A stretch of DNA of 64,000 bases from Pseudoxanthomonas spadix (GCF_003703395.1 NZ_RDQN01000004.1:248001-312000), one strand, 5' to 3'; counted from the first letter of the stretch, positions 53,933 through 62,861 are shown. The notes: generated by a model not told the origin, from the letters alone. A program made the numbers and translations.

Positions 53933-54784
53933 ATGGATAGAACAAAAAAGGTAGTGCGCCGAAGCCGATACTGGCTTGCCGGGGCTTGTGGACTGGCACT
54001 GTTGGCTGGGTGCAATCAGTCCCCTTCCGATGGAACGGCGGAGCCGGTTGCGGTGAGCGACGGCGGATCACCGGTTGCGGCACAGACCAGCACGCCGGAC
54101 AAGACGACACAGCCGCTGCCGGCTGCTGATTCCCCCGCCGTGCAGGCGGCAATCAATGGGTTGATGAATGCCGCGTACGGCGCGGCGCATTACGATGCCG
54201 ACCGGGCATGCTGGATGCTCTCGTTCGAGACGCCCAACGATACGCTTGACTACTGCATGAAGCCTGCATCCCCGCAGGTGGTCGCCAGCGAAGACGGCCC
54301 GCAAGTCTATGTGCTGGCCTACAGCGATCCGGATGCCGGGGTGTATTCGCAGGTCGATCCGGGGCTGATGGGATTGCTGGCGGCATCACTGAAGACCGAT
54401 GGCAGCTGGGCAGTCCTGGCTTCCAGTCCGGCCATCGATGCGGGGCAGTCTGGGGATTGTGCCTGCCGCGATGCCCGTCTTCTCCAGGTGGGTCCATCCC
54501 GATATGGCTGGGTGTCGACCGAAGGCGGCGTCTGGCAGGGGGTGGCTGTCCAGAATTATGTGATCCAGGTTCCTGTGTATGGAGTGTTTCGTAATGTTTC
54601 GAGAATTCCAAGGATCACGGAAGGAAAACAGGACGAGATCAACATCATCGACGTAGACCGTCAGGGTAATGCTGTGGCGGGCATGTACCCATTGAGGGTG
54701 ACCCGCAAGCGCGGCGATGCCGTGGTGGAGACCAGAACCGTGATGTTTGACGCCGGGACCGGTACCTATCCATGGAGGCCGTGA
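53933..54784 (+). CDS. Lipoprotein, putative immunity protein for the lysozyme-like effector (unit B)
   Basis: A 283-residue lipoprotein with lipobox LLAGC. The leader (KVVRR, then YWLAG) matches the unit A lipoprotein, but after the lipid anchor the sequence is unrelated: no DxDGDG motif, a paired Cys (GDCACRDA) and a C-terminal beta-rich region with ending TYPWRP. Position before the second effector and periplasmic anchoring suggest immunity against it. ATG 53933 is 8 nt after GAGG; ATG 53927 is too close. No family recognised. Confidence 0.72.
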   Translation: MDRTKKVVRRSRYWLAGACGLALLAGCNQSPSDGTAEPVAVSDGGSPVAAQTSTPDKTTQPLPAADSPAVQAAINGLMNAAYGAAHYDADRACWMLSFETPNDTLDYCMKPASPQVVASEDGPQVYVLAYSDPDAGVYSQVDPGLMGLLAASLKTDGSWAVLASSPAIDAGQSGDCACRDARLLQVGPSRYGWVSTEGGVWQGVAVQNYVIQVPVYGVFRNVSRIPRITEGKQDEINIIDVDRQGNAVAGMYPLRVTRKRGDAVVETRTVMFDAGTGTYPWRP

Positions 54785-54831
54785 GACCACGGCCCCACTC
54801 ACTGGACTTCTGGACTTAAGGGAACAAGCAC

Positions 54832-56202
54832 ATGGCAAGGATTGACGAGCGCTGGAATGGGCACCGCGAAGAGTTGGAGGCTGCCGCGCGAACGGCGGGC
54901 ATCGACGTGGGCGTCATGGTCAAGATCGCGGGGTTCGAATCCGGCTTCAACCCTGGCGCCCGGCCGATCGCGGTGAGCCATCCCGAGAACAATACGGTGC
55001 GGCAGTTTGACGGGACGATGGCGGTGTCTTCGGCTTACGGGTACGGCCAGTTTCTGGATGGCACCTGGCAGGAGATGATCAACAGGTATGGGGAGAAGTA
55101 TGACGTAGCGGGAGCGGCAGACATGACCCGCACTCAGGCCAATGCGCCAGAACTTCGCCAGGACACGCGCCTGCAGGCGGCGATGCTGGCTGAGTTCACG
55201 CGCGAGAACATTGCGCGCGCGTCGCAGATCGGCGGCAGTGACGTGGCGGCCAATGTCTATGCGATGCACAACCTGGGCACTGGCGACGGGCCCAGGTTCC
55301 TGGAGGCATTGCGCGACAATCCGGATGCGCGCGTGGGCAGTGTGCTGAGCGACAGGGTGATTTCCGGGAACCCCGCGCTCTATGGGGATGGAAGCAGGAC
55401 CATCGCGCAGGCCTATGCGGCAATGGGCGAGAAGATGAATCAGTACGAGCCCTATGCCCAGGAGGCGGTGCAGGGACTCCCCAGCGGTACCTTGAGTGCC
55501 GGTGGGCCAACGGCCCCGGTACGCAACCCCATGGCCGACGGCATGCTGGTGCAGAAGGAGCACGGCCAAGCGGTCAAGTCGATGCAGGAAAAGCTGTCCG
55601 GTCTGGGTTACGTCGGCACGGACGGCAAGCCACTGGTTACGGACGGCGACTTCGGCCCAAGCACGCGGCAGGCGGTGGAACAGTTCCAGCGCGACCAAGG
55701 GCTGACGGTGGACGGCAAGGCCGGGCCGAAGACCCTGGAAGCGCTGGCGGCGGCGGTGCAGGCCAGAGAGCCGGCCACCATGGCCGACACACCCGCAGCG
55801 CCGAGCATGGCCGACCCGGGGCATCCGGACCATGCCCGCTACCGCGACGTGCTGGAGAAGCTGCAGACCCTGGAACAGCAGCGCAATCAGGGCGGATTGC
55901 CGGCGCTGTTTGCCGACCGCCAGCAGCTGGAGAACGCGGCCGGGCAGGTGGTGTTCGAGTCCAGGGTCTCGGGCATGAGGCAGGTGGACAGCGTGCTGGC
56001 GCGGCCGGACGGCCAGGGCCTGTTCGCGGTGCAGGGGCAACTGGGGGACCCGGCCGCGCAGCGGGTGTACGTGGACCGGGCGCAGGCGGTGGGCCAGGAC
56101 GTTCAGGCCAGCACCCGGCAGCTGGAGGCGCTGGCGCAAGTGCAGGACCCGGTGCTGGCCCAGGCCCAAGCCCAAGCCCAAGCCCAGCAGCCGACGCGCT
56201 GA
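54832..56202 (+). CDS. X-T4SS effector: lysozyme-like + peptidoglycan-binding + complete XVIPCD
   Basis: A 456-residue protein without signal peptide. Residues 20-200 form a lysozyme/transglycosylase-like domain (putative catalytic Glu36 in AGFESGFNPGA; AYGYGQFLDGTW; NVYAMHNLG). Residues about 240-310 are a PG_binding_1 domain (VKSMQEKLSGLGYVG, GDFGPSTRQAVEQFQRDQGL). From D328 on lies a full XVIPCD: DPGHPDHARYRDVL, GQGLFAVQGQLGDPAAQ and the Ala/Gln repeat tail. This is the classical build of an antibacterial X-T4SS effector, recruited by VirD4 through the XVIPCD. The gene is 47 bp after its putative immunity gene. Confidence 0.92.
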   Translation: MARIDERWNGHREELEAAARTAGIDVGVMVKIAGFESGFNPGARPIAVSHPENNTVRQFDGTMAVSSAYGYGQFLDGTWQEMINRYGEKYDVAGAADMTRTQANAPELRQDTRLQAAMLAEFTRENIARASQIGGSDVAANVYAMHNLGTGDGPRFLEALRDNPDARVGSVLSDRVISGNPALYGDGSRTIAQAYAAMGEKMNQYEPYAQEAVQGLPSGTLSAGGPTAPVRNPMADGMLVQKEHGQAVKSMQEKLSGLGYVGTDGKPLVTDGDFGPSTRQAVEQFQRDQGLTVDGKAGPKTLEALAAAVQAREPATMADTPAAPSMADPGHPDHARYRDVLEKLQTLEQQRNQGGLPALFADRQQLENAAGQVVFESRVSGMRQVDSVLARPDGQGLFAVQGQLGDPAAQRVYVDRAQAVGQDVQASTRQLEALAQVQDPVLAQAQAQAQAQQPTR

Positions 56203-56451
56203 GCCGGGACATCAGGAGCATGAGGATGCCGGGGTGCAGCAGGCGGGATGTCCGCCGTCGCGCCGGATGCGGCGTGCGGGCGCAGGATCGGCCATGGTCC
56301 GTCCTGTCTGGACTGGAGCTGACCTGTCTGCTTTCGGGCATCTACGTCCTGCAGGTCCGCCGGGTTGGGTCACTGGCTCGGCAGGATAATGCTTCAAGTT
56401 GCGTGATAAAAACGAAACATTTTTCGCGTATCTCGACAAATGGAGACGGAC

Positions 56452-56784
56452 ATGAAAGAAGGGTTTGCAATTCAGAAGGGTTTGATCGCCGGACTAGTGG
56501 CCGCGACGGGGCTTTTCGGCGTCGGTTCTGCGTGCGCGCAGGACGTCGCTGGGCCCTGCGTGGCGGTGCTGTGCCTGGCGGGGAAAATGGAAGGTGGCGA
56601 TGGCGGGCCGGGCTGTGTGCCGGCGGAGCAGGCCTACTTCAATATCAGGGTATTCGATCCCCATTATGACCCAGGCGCGACATCTGCGGCCAGGATGGCG
56701 TATCTGCAGGGATGTGCCACGGAACAGCTAGGGCAGAAGGAGATGGTCAACGCAATGTACGGGAGGTGGTTTTCCGGGCCTTGA
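56452..56784 (+). CDS. TrbM/KikA/MpfK-family protein
   Basis: A 110-residue exported protein: signal peptide ending SACAQ, then a TrbM-like pattern GPCVAVLCLAGKMEGGDGGPGC, AEQAYFNIRVFDPHYDP and RMAYLQGC. TrbM/KikA proteins are small periplasmic factors of conjugative T4SS whose role is unclear. ATG 56452 has GGAG 6 nt upstream; ATG 56440 is an alternative. It is the last gene before a likely terminator, so it belongs to the T4SS locus. Confidence 0.75.
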   Translation: MKEGFAIQKGLIAGLVAATGLFGVGSACAQDVAGPCVAVLCLAGKMEGGDGGPGCVPAEQAYFNIRVFDPHYDPGATSAARMAYLQGCATEQLGQKEMVNAMYGRWFSGP

Positions 56785-56812
56785 GCATGGACTCGGTGGC
56801 CCGCGATTTTTT
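56775..56812 (+). terminator. Likely terminator at the end of the T4SS locus
   Basis: A 6-bp G/C stem (CGGGCC / GGCCCG) with a 17-nt loop is followed by CGATTTTTT. The left arm overlaps the stop region of the TrbM-like gene. The loop is long, so strength is uncertain. Confidence 0.5.
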
Positions 56813-57099
56813 GAAGCGAAGATTCAATGCCGTGACATCTCTGCTCTGGCCGATAACGAAGTCGCGTCGTTGCGCTGGCGCTACTTTTTTAGCGCGACGT
56901 ATGGTCGGCGATTGCTGCATGGGGTGGAATGCGTGCGGGAGGGCGCGCACTGCCCGCCTCGTCATTTACTTCTTCAGCGGGGCTCGCGCGCCGATTGCTG
57001 TAGTTGAAGCTGGCTCACGGCTGCCGGCGGCGGGACTGCCCATCGGCTCTTTCCGCCTTTGATGGCGCGCTCGTGCAGACATGTGTTCCCCGGGCGAGT
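56813..57099. other. Gene-free stretch between T4SS locus and LAB_N gene
   Basis: No credible gene on either strand. A 9-bp imperfect hairpin (CGTTGCGCT / AGCGCGACG, 56868-56899) with a T-rich loop is the only structure noticed. Confidence 0.4.
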
Positions 57100-57441
57100 T
57101 CAGTGTTCGGCCCGGTCCCGCTTCCAGCCGCGGTGCTTGATGTCAAGGTACAGGCTGTAGGCGGCGGTGAAGGCGGGGAAGAGGTTTTGCAGGACGCCGA
57201 CGGAGTCCTGTTTGGCCGAGAACACGAAATAGCTGAGGGTCATGGCGCTGCCGATGACGCTCATGTACCAGAACAGGCGCGGGATCACCGGCTTGCCGGC
57301 GCGTTTGGAAGCCACGAACTGGACCAGCCAGCGGCCGCCGAACATCAGCGCGCCGGTGTAGCCGATAATCTTCCAGCCGGTGACATGCAGGCCGGTCCAG
57401 TACAGTGCTTCGATCGGCTGGTCCAGCCAGTGGATCTCCAT
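57100..57441 (-). CDS. LAB_N domain membrane protein (lipid A biosynthesis N-terminal-like)
   Basis: A 113-residue protein with three hydrophobic helices and the LAB_N pattern IGYTGALMFGGRWLVQFVASKRAGKPVIPRLFWYMS. LAB_N proteins are linked to lipid A or polyprenyl-phosphate sugar modification and are often adjacent to a GT2 glycosyltransferase, as here. ATG 57441 begins 3 nt after the glycosyltransferase stop; a TTG at 57447 that overlaps it is also possible. Both genes likely act together in glycolipid modification. Confidence 0.85.
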   Translation of the reverse strand: MEIHWLDQPIEALYWTGLHVTGWKIIGYTGALMFGGRWLVQFVASKRAGKPVIPRLFWYMSVIGSAMTLSYFVFSAKQDSVGVLQNLFPAFTAAYSLYLDIKHRGWKRDRAEH

Positions 57442-57443
57442 GC

Positions 57444-58166
57444 TCAAAGCTCCCGCACTGCCGTGCGCTTGCTGCGCACGATCAGCCAGGCCACGCCCAT
57501 CAGGTCGCGGATGCCGACCAGGGCGCGCTGCAGGTTGTTGTACTTGGACACTCCGGCGCCACGCGGGCGATGGTTGACCGGGATGCTGATCGTCTTCCAG
57601 CCCGAGCGCTGCATCAGCGCCGGCAGGTAGCGATGCATGTGGTCGAAATAAGGCAGGTCCAGGAACGCCTCGCGTTCGAACAGCTTGGTGCCGCAGCCGG
57701 TATCGGGCGTGTCATCGTGGAGCATGCGGGCGCGGATGGCGTTGGCGCACTTGGAGGCCCAGCGCTTGCTGCCGCTGTCCTGGCGGTTGACGCGCCAGCC
57801 CGCATACAGTTTGACCGATGGATCGGCACTGTCGCGGGCTGTCAACAACCTGGGCAGGTCGGCCGGGTCGTTCTGGCCGTCGCCATCGAGGGTGGCAATC
57901 CATGCACCGCGCGCGGCCTTGACGCCGGTGCGGATGGCGGTGCTCTGCCCGCTTTGGATCGCGTGCTGGAGGATGCGCAACTCCGGGGTGGCGGCCTTGA
58001 GCGACTGCAGGACGGCGGCGGTGTCATCGCGCGACTGGTCATCGACGTAGACGATTTCGAAGGCCGTCACCCCCCGCAGGGCGGCGAGGATCTCGGAAAT
58101 CAGGGGGGCGACATTGTCACGCTCGTTGAAGACCGGGACGACAACGGACAGGGCTGGGTTCTGCAT
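57444..58166 (-). CDS. Family 2 glycosyltransferase, polyprenyl-phosphate sugar synthase type
   Basis: A 240-residue GT-A enzyme with SVVVPVFNERDNV, VDDQSRDDT and the metal-binding LDGDGQNDP, and later TGCGTKLFEREAF and SKYNNLQRA. It resembles dolichol-phosphate mannosyltransferase and ArnC-type enzymes, which load a sugar onto a polyprenyl phosphate. There is no C-terminal membrane helix pair, unlike ArnC/GtrB; the adjacent LAB_N membrane protein may provide the membrane link. The sugar is not identifiable. Confidence 0.88.
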   Translation of the reverse strand: MQNPALSVVVPVFNERDNVAPLISEILAALRGVTAFEIVYVDDQSRDDTAAVLQSLKAATPELRILQHAIQSGQSTAIRTGVKAARGAWIATLDGDGQNDPADLPRLLTARDSADPSVKLYAGWRVNRQDSGSKRWASKCANAIRARMLHDDTPDTGCGTKLFEREAFLDLPYFDHMHRYLPALMQRSGWKTISIPVNHRPRGAGVSKYNNLQRALVGIRDLMGVAWLIVRSKRTAVREL

Positions 58167-58390
58167 AGGCGCGCATTATCCGATGTTTCGGTTCAGGTGA
58201 ACGAGGGCAAGCCAGATGTGGAGTCGCCGATCACTCCGCGTGGGAGTCCTCGCTGGCACGACAAAAACCTCGGCATTGGGCCGGGGTCGGGGTCGGAATG
58301 TCGTAGGAGGCCGGCCGGAGGCGCTGATGCTGCCTGCCAGCCGGCGCCGGGTGAAGTCGGCGTCGGCTGGCTCGCCAGCGCAAGCCGGCA

Positions 58391-58428
58391 GCCAATGCCC
58401 GCTGCATCAGCCAATGCCCGCTGCATCA
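58391..58428. repeat. Exact 19-bp tandem repeat
   Basis: GCCAATGCCCGCTGCATCA occurs twice back to back in the 270-bp gene-free spacer between the glycosyltransferase and etf-QO genes, 12 bp from the end of the latter. No function is evident. Confidence 0.8.
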
Positions 58429-58439
58429 ACAGCGTGGCG

Positions 58440-60122
58440 TCACATCCCCGCGTAGTTCGGCCCGCCGCCGCCCTGCGGGGCCACCCAGACGATGTTCTGG
58501 GTGGGGTCCTTGATGTCGCAGGTCTTGCAGTGCACGCAGTTCTGGGCATTGATCTGCAGGCGCGTGGCCTGGCCTTCGCCGATGAACTCGTACACCCCGG
58601 CCGGGCAGTAGCGCGCCTCGGGCCCGGCGTAGGTGGCCAGGTTGATGTTCACCGGCACCGACGGGTCCTTGAGGGTCAGGTGCGCCGGCTGGTCTTCGGC
58701 GTGGTTGGTGCTGGACAGGAATACCGAGGACAGCCGGTCGAAGGTCAGCTGCCCGTCCGGCTTGGGGTAGGCGATCTTCTGGTGCCGGTCGGCCGGCTCC
58801 AGGCAGGCATGATCCGGCGTGGTGCGGTGGATCGTCCAGGGCGGATTGCGCATGCCCAGCTTGGGCAGCAGCCATTGCTCGATGCCGGTCATCAGCGTGG
58901 CCAGGCGGCGGCCCTTCTTGAACCACTGCTTGAAGTTCTTGGATTGCTCGAGCTCGGCGTGCAGCCAGCTGGCTTCGAATGCGGCGGGGTAGGCAGTGAG
59001 CTCGTCGCCGCTGCGGCCCTCGCCCAGGGCCTGGAAGGCGGCCTCGGCTGCCAGCATGCCGGTCTTGATCGCGGCATGGCTGCCCTTGATCCGGCTGGCG
59101 TTGAGCGTGCCGGCCTCGCAGCCAACCAGCGCCCCGCCGGGGAAGACCAGCTTGGGCAGCGAGAGCAGGCCGCCGGCGGTGATCGAACGGGCGCCGTAAC
59201 CGATGCGCGTGCCGCCTTCCAGATGCTTGCGGATGGCCGGATGGGTCTTGAAGCGCTGGAATTCCTCGAACGGGCTCAGCCAGGGGTTCCTGTAATCCAG
59301 CCCCACGACCAGGCCGATGGCGATCTTGCCGTCCTCGGCGTGGTAGATGAACGAGCCACCGTAGGTATCGTCATCCAGCGGCCAGCCGGCGGTGTGCACC
59401 ACCAGGCCAGGCTGATGCCTGGCCGGATCGGCCTGCCACAGCTCCTTGATCCCCAGGCCGTAGGCCTGCGGATCCTTGCCGGCATCCAGCGAATACTTGG
59501 CGACGAGCTGGCGACCGAGCTGGCCGCGCGAGCCTTCGGCGAAGAGCGTGTATTTGGCGTGCAGCTCCATGCCCAGCTGGAACTCGGCGGTCGGCTCGCC
59601 GTCCTTGCCTAGGCCCAGGTTGCCGGTGGCCACCCCGCGCACCGCACCGGTGTCCGAATACAGAAGCTCGGCCGCGGCAAAGCCCGGGAAGATCTCCACG
59701 CCCAGGCTTTCGGCCTGCTGCGCCAGCCAGCGGGTCAGCGCGCCCAGGCTGATGATGTAGTTGCCGTGGTTCTGGAAGCACTCGGGCAGCAATACATGCG
59801 GGGTCGCCCTGGCGCCGGTTTCGCTCAGGAACAGGAACTGATCTTCGGTCACGGCCTGCTTGAGCGGGGCGCCGAGTTCCTTCCAATCGGGGAACAGCTC
59901 GGTCAGCGCGCGCGGATCCATGATCGCCCCGGACAGGATGTGCGCGCCGGGCTCGGAGCCCTTCTCCAGCACGCACACCGACACCTCGCGACCGGCCCCG
60001 GCGGCCAGCTGCTTGAGGCGGATGGCGCTGGCCAGGCCGCCCGGGCCGGCGCCCACCACCACCACGTCGTACTCCATCGATTCACGAGGGCCGTATTGGT
60101 TCAACAGCGCTTCCGGGGTCAT
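58440..60122 (-). CDS. Electron-transfer flavoprotein:ubiquinone oxidoreductase
   Basis: A 560-residue membrane-associated flavoprotein that passes electrons from ETF to ubiquinone, linking fatty-acid and amino-acid oxidation to the respiratory chain (and so to the bc1 complex). FAD binding is seen at VVVVGAGPGGLASAIRL (about residue 20), with GAHILSGAIMDP after it; the C-terminal 4Fe-4S ferredoxin domain has CVHCKTCDIKDPTQNI. ATG 60122 was chosen as GGAG lies 8 nt upstream and the longer form has no family N-terminus. Confidence 0.96.
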   Translation of the reverse strand: MTPEALLNQYGPRESMEYDVVVVGAGPGGLASAIRLKQLAAGAGREVSVCVLEKGSEPGAHILSGAIMDPRALTELFPDWKELGAPLKQAVTEDQFLFLSETGARATPHVLLPECFQNHGNYIISLGALTRWLAQQAESLGVEIFPGFAAAELLYSDTGAVRGVATGNLGLGKDGEPTAEFQLGMELHAKYTLFAEGSRGQLGRQLVAKYSLDAGKDPQAYGLGIKELWQADPARHQPGLVVHTAGWPLDDDTYGGSFIYHAEDGKIAIGLVVGLDYRNPWLSPFEEFQRFKTHPAIRKHLEGGTRIGYGARSITAGGLLSLPKLVFPGGALVGCEAGTLNASRIKGSHAAIKTGMLAAEAAFQALGEGRSGDELTAYPAAFEASWLHAELEQSKNFKQWFKKGRRLATLMTGIEQWLLPKLGMRNPPWTIHRTTPDHACLEPADRHQKIAYPKPDGQLTFDRLSSVFLSSTNHAEDQPAHLTLKDPSVPVNINLATYAGPEARYCPAGVYEFIGEGQATRLQINAQNCVHCKTCDIKDPTQNIVWVAPQGGGGPNYAGM

Positions 60123-60275
60123 GGGCTGGCTCCGCGATGGGGTAACAGAAGGGCATTCCATGATACCGGACGGCGCCGTATGGGCCAGGTCGGCGCAGGC
60201 GCTCACGTCGGGTTGACATGGCCGGCGCGGTGCGGCGCTAGCATTTCAGGCCCCTCTGCAGCATCAGGGCCGCCC

Positions 60276-61727
60276 GTGTCCCAGCACATCACCAACGTCC
60301 GTCCGGCGCCGGACCAGGTCATGGTCGACATTGCCGATTACGTGCTCGACTACCAGATCGACTCGGCCCTGGCGTTCGAGACCGCCAGTTACTGCCTGAT
60401 CGATACCCTCGGCTGCGGGCTGGAGGCGCTGGAGTATCCGGCCTGTACCAAGCTGCTCGGGCCGATCGTGCCCGGCACCGTGGTGCCCAACGGGGCCAGG
60501 GTGCCAGGCACCCCCTACCAGCTGGACCCGGTCCAGGCCGCCTTCAACCTGGGCGCGATGATCCGCTGGCTGGATTTCAACGATACCTGGCTGGCGGCCG
60601 AATGGGGCCATCCCTCCGACAACCTGGGTGGCATCCTGGCCACCGCCGACTGGCTCAGCCGCACGGCCGTGGCCCAGGGCCGGCCGCCGCTGCCCATGCG
60701 TGCGGTGCTGAATGCAATGATCAAGGCGCACGAGATCCAGGGCTGCATCGCGCTGGAGAATTCCTTCAACCAGGTCGGCCTGGACCACGTGGTGCTGGTC
60801 AAGGCCGCCACCACGGCGGTGGTGGGCCAGCTGCTGGGCCTGGACCGCGCGCAGCTCATCAATGCCATCTCGCTGGTCTGGGTGGACGGGCAAAGCCTGC
60901 GCACCTATCGGCATGCGCCCAATACCGGCAGCCGCAAGAGCTGGGCCGCCGGCGATGCCACCAGCCGCGGGGTGCGGTTGGCGCTGATCGCCGCCACCGG
61001 CGAGATGGGCTATCCGTCGGCGCTGACCGCCAAGACCTGGGGTTTTTACGATGTCTCCTTCAAGGGCCAGCCGTTCCGCTTCCAGCGGCCCTATGGCAGT
61101 TACGTGATGGAGAACGTGCTGTTCAAGATCAGCTTTCCGGCCGAATTCCACGCCCAGACCGCCGTGGAGGCGGCGATGACGCTGCATGCGCAGCTGGCCG
61201 CGCTGGGGCGCAGCGTGGAGGACATCGCCGCGATCACCATCCGCACCCACGCCGCCTGCATCCGCATCATCGACAAGCAGGGGCCGCTGAACAATCCGGC
61301 CGATCGCGACCACTGTGTCCAGTACATGGTCGCCGTGCCGTTGATCTTCGGCCGGCTGACCGCGGCCGACTACGAAGACGCGGTGGCGGCCGACCCGCGC
61401 ATCGACGCGCTGCGGGCGAAGATCACCTGCGTCGAAGATCCGCAGTTCACCGCCGACTACCACGACCCGGACAAGCGCAGCATTCCCAACGCGCTGATGG
61501 TGGTGTTCAACGATGGCAGCCGGCTGGACGAGGTGGTGGTCGAGTACCCGATCGGTCATCGCCGCCGCCGTGCCGAAGGCATGCCGCTGCTGGTGGAGAA
61601 GTTCAAGGCCAATCTGGCGCGGCGCTTTGGCCGCGAGCAGCAGCAGAAGATCCTGGATGCGTCGCTGGACCGGCCTGCGCTGGAAGCCATGGCCGTGCAC
61701 GATTACGTGGATCTGTACGTGCCGTAG
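60276..61727 (+). CDS. prpD: 2-methylcitrate dehydratase PrpD (MmgE/PrpD family)
   Basis: A 483-residue enzyme, the same length as enterobacterial PrpD, which dehydrates 2-methylcitrate to 2-methyl-cis-aconitate in propionate breakdown. Characteristic sequence includes [33 protein letters not shown] and [20 protein letters not shown] 60276 is the start consistent with the family N-terminus. No prpB, prpC or acnD gene is beside it; it stands alone upstream of miaA. Confidence 0.9.
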   Translation: MSQHITNVRPAPDQVMVDIADYVLDYQIDSALAFETASYCLIDTLGCGLEALEYPACTKLLGPIVPGTVVPNGARVPGTPYQLDPVQAAFNLGAMIRWLDFNDTWLAAEWGHPSDNLGGILATADWLSRTAVAQGRPPLPMRAVLNAMIKAHEIQGCIALENSFNQVGLDHVVLVKAATTAVVGQLLGLDRAQLINAISLVWVDGQSLRTYRHAPNTGSRKSWAAGDATSRGVRLALIAATGEMGYPSALTAKTWGFYDVSFKGQPFRFQRPYGSYVMENVLFKISFPAEFHAQTAVEAAMTLHAQLAALGRSVEDIAAITIRTHAACIRIIDKQGPLNNPADRDHCVQYMVAVPLIFGRLTAADYEDAVAADPRIDALRAKITCVEDPQFTADYHDPDKRSIPNALMVVFNDGSRLDEVVVEYPIGHRRRRAEGMPLLVEKFKANLARRFGREQQQKILDASLDRPALEAMAVHDYVDLYVP

Positions 61728-61774
61728 GACCTGCCGCGCTTGGCGGCAGATGCAGCGGCGGCCACACTGCCGCC

Positions 61775-62728
61775 ATGTCCAACCTGCTGTTGCCGCCGGC
61801 CATTGCCCTGCTCGGGCCCACCGCCTCGGGCAAGTCCGCGCTGGCGCTGGAATGGGCCCAGCGCCTGGGCGGGGAGATCGTCAGCGTCGATTCGGCCCTG
61901 GTCTACCGGCACCTGGACATCGGCGCGGCCAAGCCCTCGCGCGATGAACTGGCGCAGGTGCCACATCATCTGATCGACGTGCGCGATCCGTGGCAGGTCT
62001 ATTCGGCGGCCGAATTCGCCGCCGCCGCGCGCCTGGCCATCGAACAGATCCTTGCCCGCGGCCGCATCCCGATCCTGGCCGGCGGCACCGGCCTGTATTT
62101 CCAGGCGCTGAGCCAGGGCTTGGCCGAGATGCCAGAAGCCGATCCCGGCCTGCGTGCCGAAATCACCGCCAATGCCGCCGTGCGCGGCTGGCCGGCGCTG
62201 CATGCCGAGCTGGCCCGGGTCGATCCGGTGGCCGCGGCCAGGATCAAGCCGACCGACCCGCAGCGCATCCAGCGCGCGCTGGAAGTGTTCCGGCTCAGCG
62301 GCCGTCCCATCAGCGCCTGGCAACGCGCGCCGCTGCGCCAGCGCCTGCCGGTGCGGCTGCTCAAGCTGGTGCTGGCGCCGGCCGACCGCGCGGTGCTGCA
62401 CCAACGCATCGCCCGACGTTTCGAGGCGATGCTCGCCGCTGGCTTTCTGGATGAAGTGCGGGCGCTGCGCGCGATGCCGCAGATGCAGGCGGTGGCCGCG
62501 CCGCTGGACCTGCCCGCCGTGCGCGCGGTCGGCTACCGGCAGGCCTGGGAATGGCTGGACGGGCAGGGCGATGCGGCGGCCTTTCGCGAGCGCGCCATCG
62601 CCGCCACCCGCCAGCTGGCCAAGCGCCAGCTGACCTGGCTGCGCGGGCGGCCCGATCTGCGCTGGTTCGACCCCGTCAGCCAGCGCGCCGGACTGGAGCA
62701 GGCGCTGGCGCTGTTCCTGGGCCGCTGA
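61775..62728 (+). CDS. miaA: tRNA dimethylallyltransferase MiaA
   Basis: A 317-residue enzyme that adds the isopentenyl group to A37 of tRNAs reading UNN codons; the miaB product at the left of the window then thiomethylates it. P-loop [14 protein letters not shown] (about residue 12), [19 protein letters not shown] and [12 protein letters not shown] are present. It precedes hfq, the conserved order. Confidence 0.96.
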   Translation: MSNLLLPPAIALLGPTASGKSALALEWAQRLGGEIVSVDSALVYRHLDIGAAKPSRDELAQVPHHLIDVRDPWQVYSAAEFAAAARLAIEQILARGRIPILAGGTGLYFQALSQGLAEMPEADPGLRAEITANAAVRGWPALHAELARVDPVAAARIKPTDPQRIQRALEVFRLSGRPISAWQRAPLRQRLPVRLLKLVLAPADRAVLHQRIARRFEAMLAAGFLDEVRALRAMPQMQAVAAPLDLPAVRAVGYRQAWEWLDGQGDAAAFRERAIAATRQLAKRQLTWLRGRPDLRWFDPVSQRAGLEQALALFLGR

Positions 62729-62768
62729 AAACCGCGACGGCGTGGCTGGTCAATCCGCGTTGCTTGTG

Positions 62769-62774
62769 TAATAT
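62769..62774 (+). promoter_or_regulatory. Candidate -10 element for hfq
   Basis: TAATAT lies 88 bp before the hfq ATG in the miaA-hfq gap. The -35 position at 17 bp spacing has only a poor match, so the element is weak evidence for a separate hfq promoter. Confidence 0.33.
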
Positions 62775-62861
62775 CGGTTCACCGGCGCGGTTCGGGGAAA
62801 CGGTGGCCGCGCCGGCCCATTAGAAGAACAGTCCCATCGAAGAATGGGCAGGAGTTTTTGC

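Larger units (their letters stand above)
52437..56310 (+). repeat. Unit B of the tandem duplicated module
   Basis: The second copy follows unit A after about 65 bp. It is longer (about 3.9 against 3.2 kb) because the effector has extra domains and an additional DUF4189 remnant is present. Matching segments are the virB6 3' part, the DUF4189 start, the orphan DUF4189 end with the lipoprotein leader, and the XVIPCD end with 110 bp of 3' flank. See unit A for the pattern. Confidence 0.85.

Noticed and set aside
36457-56784. Conjugative element or integrated plasmid
   Set aside because: No relaxase, integrase, transposase, attachment repeats or replication genes were seen; effectors with XVIPCD point to a killing system.
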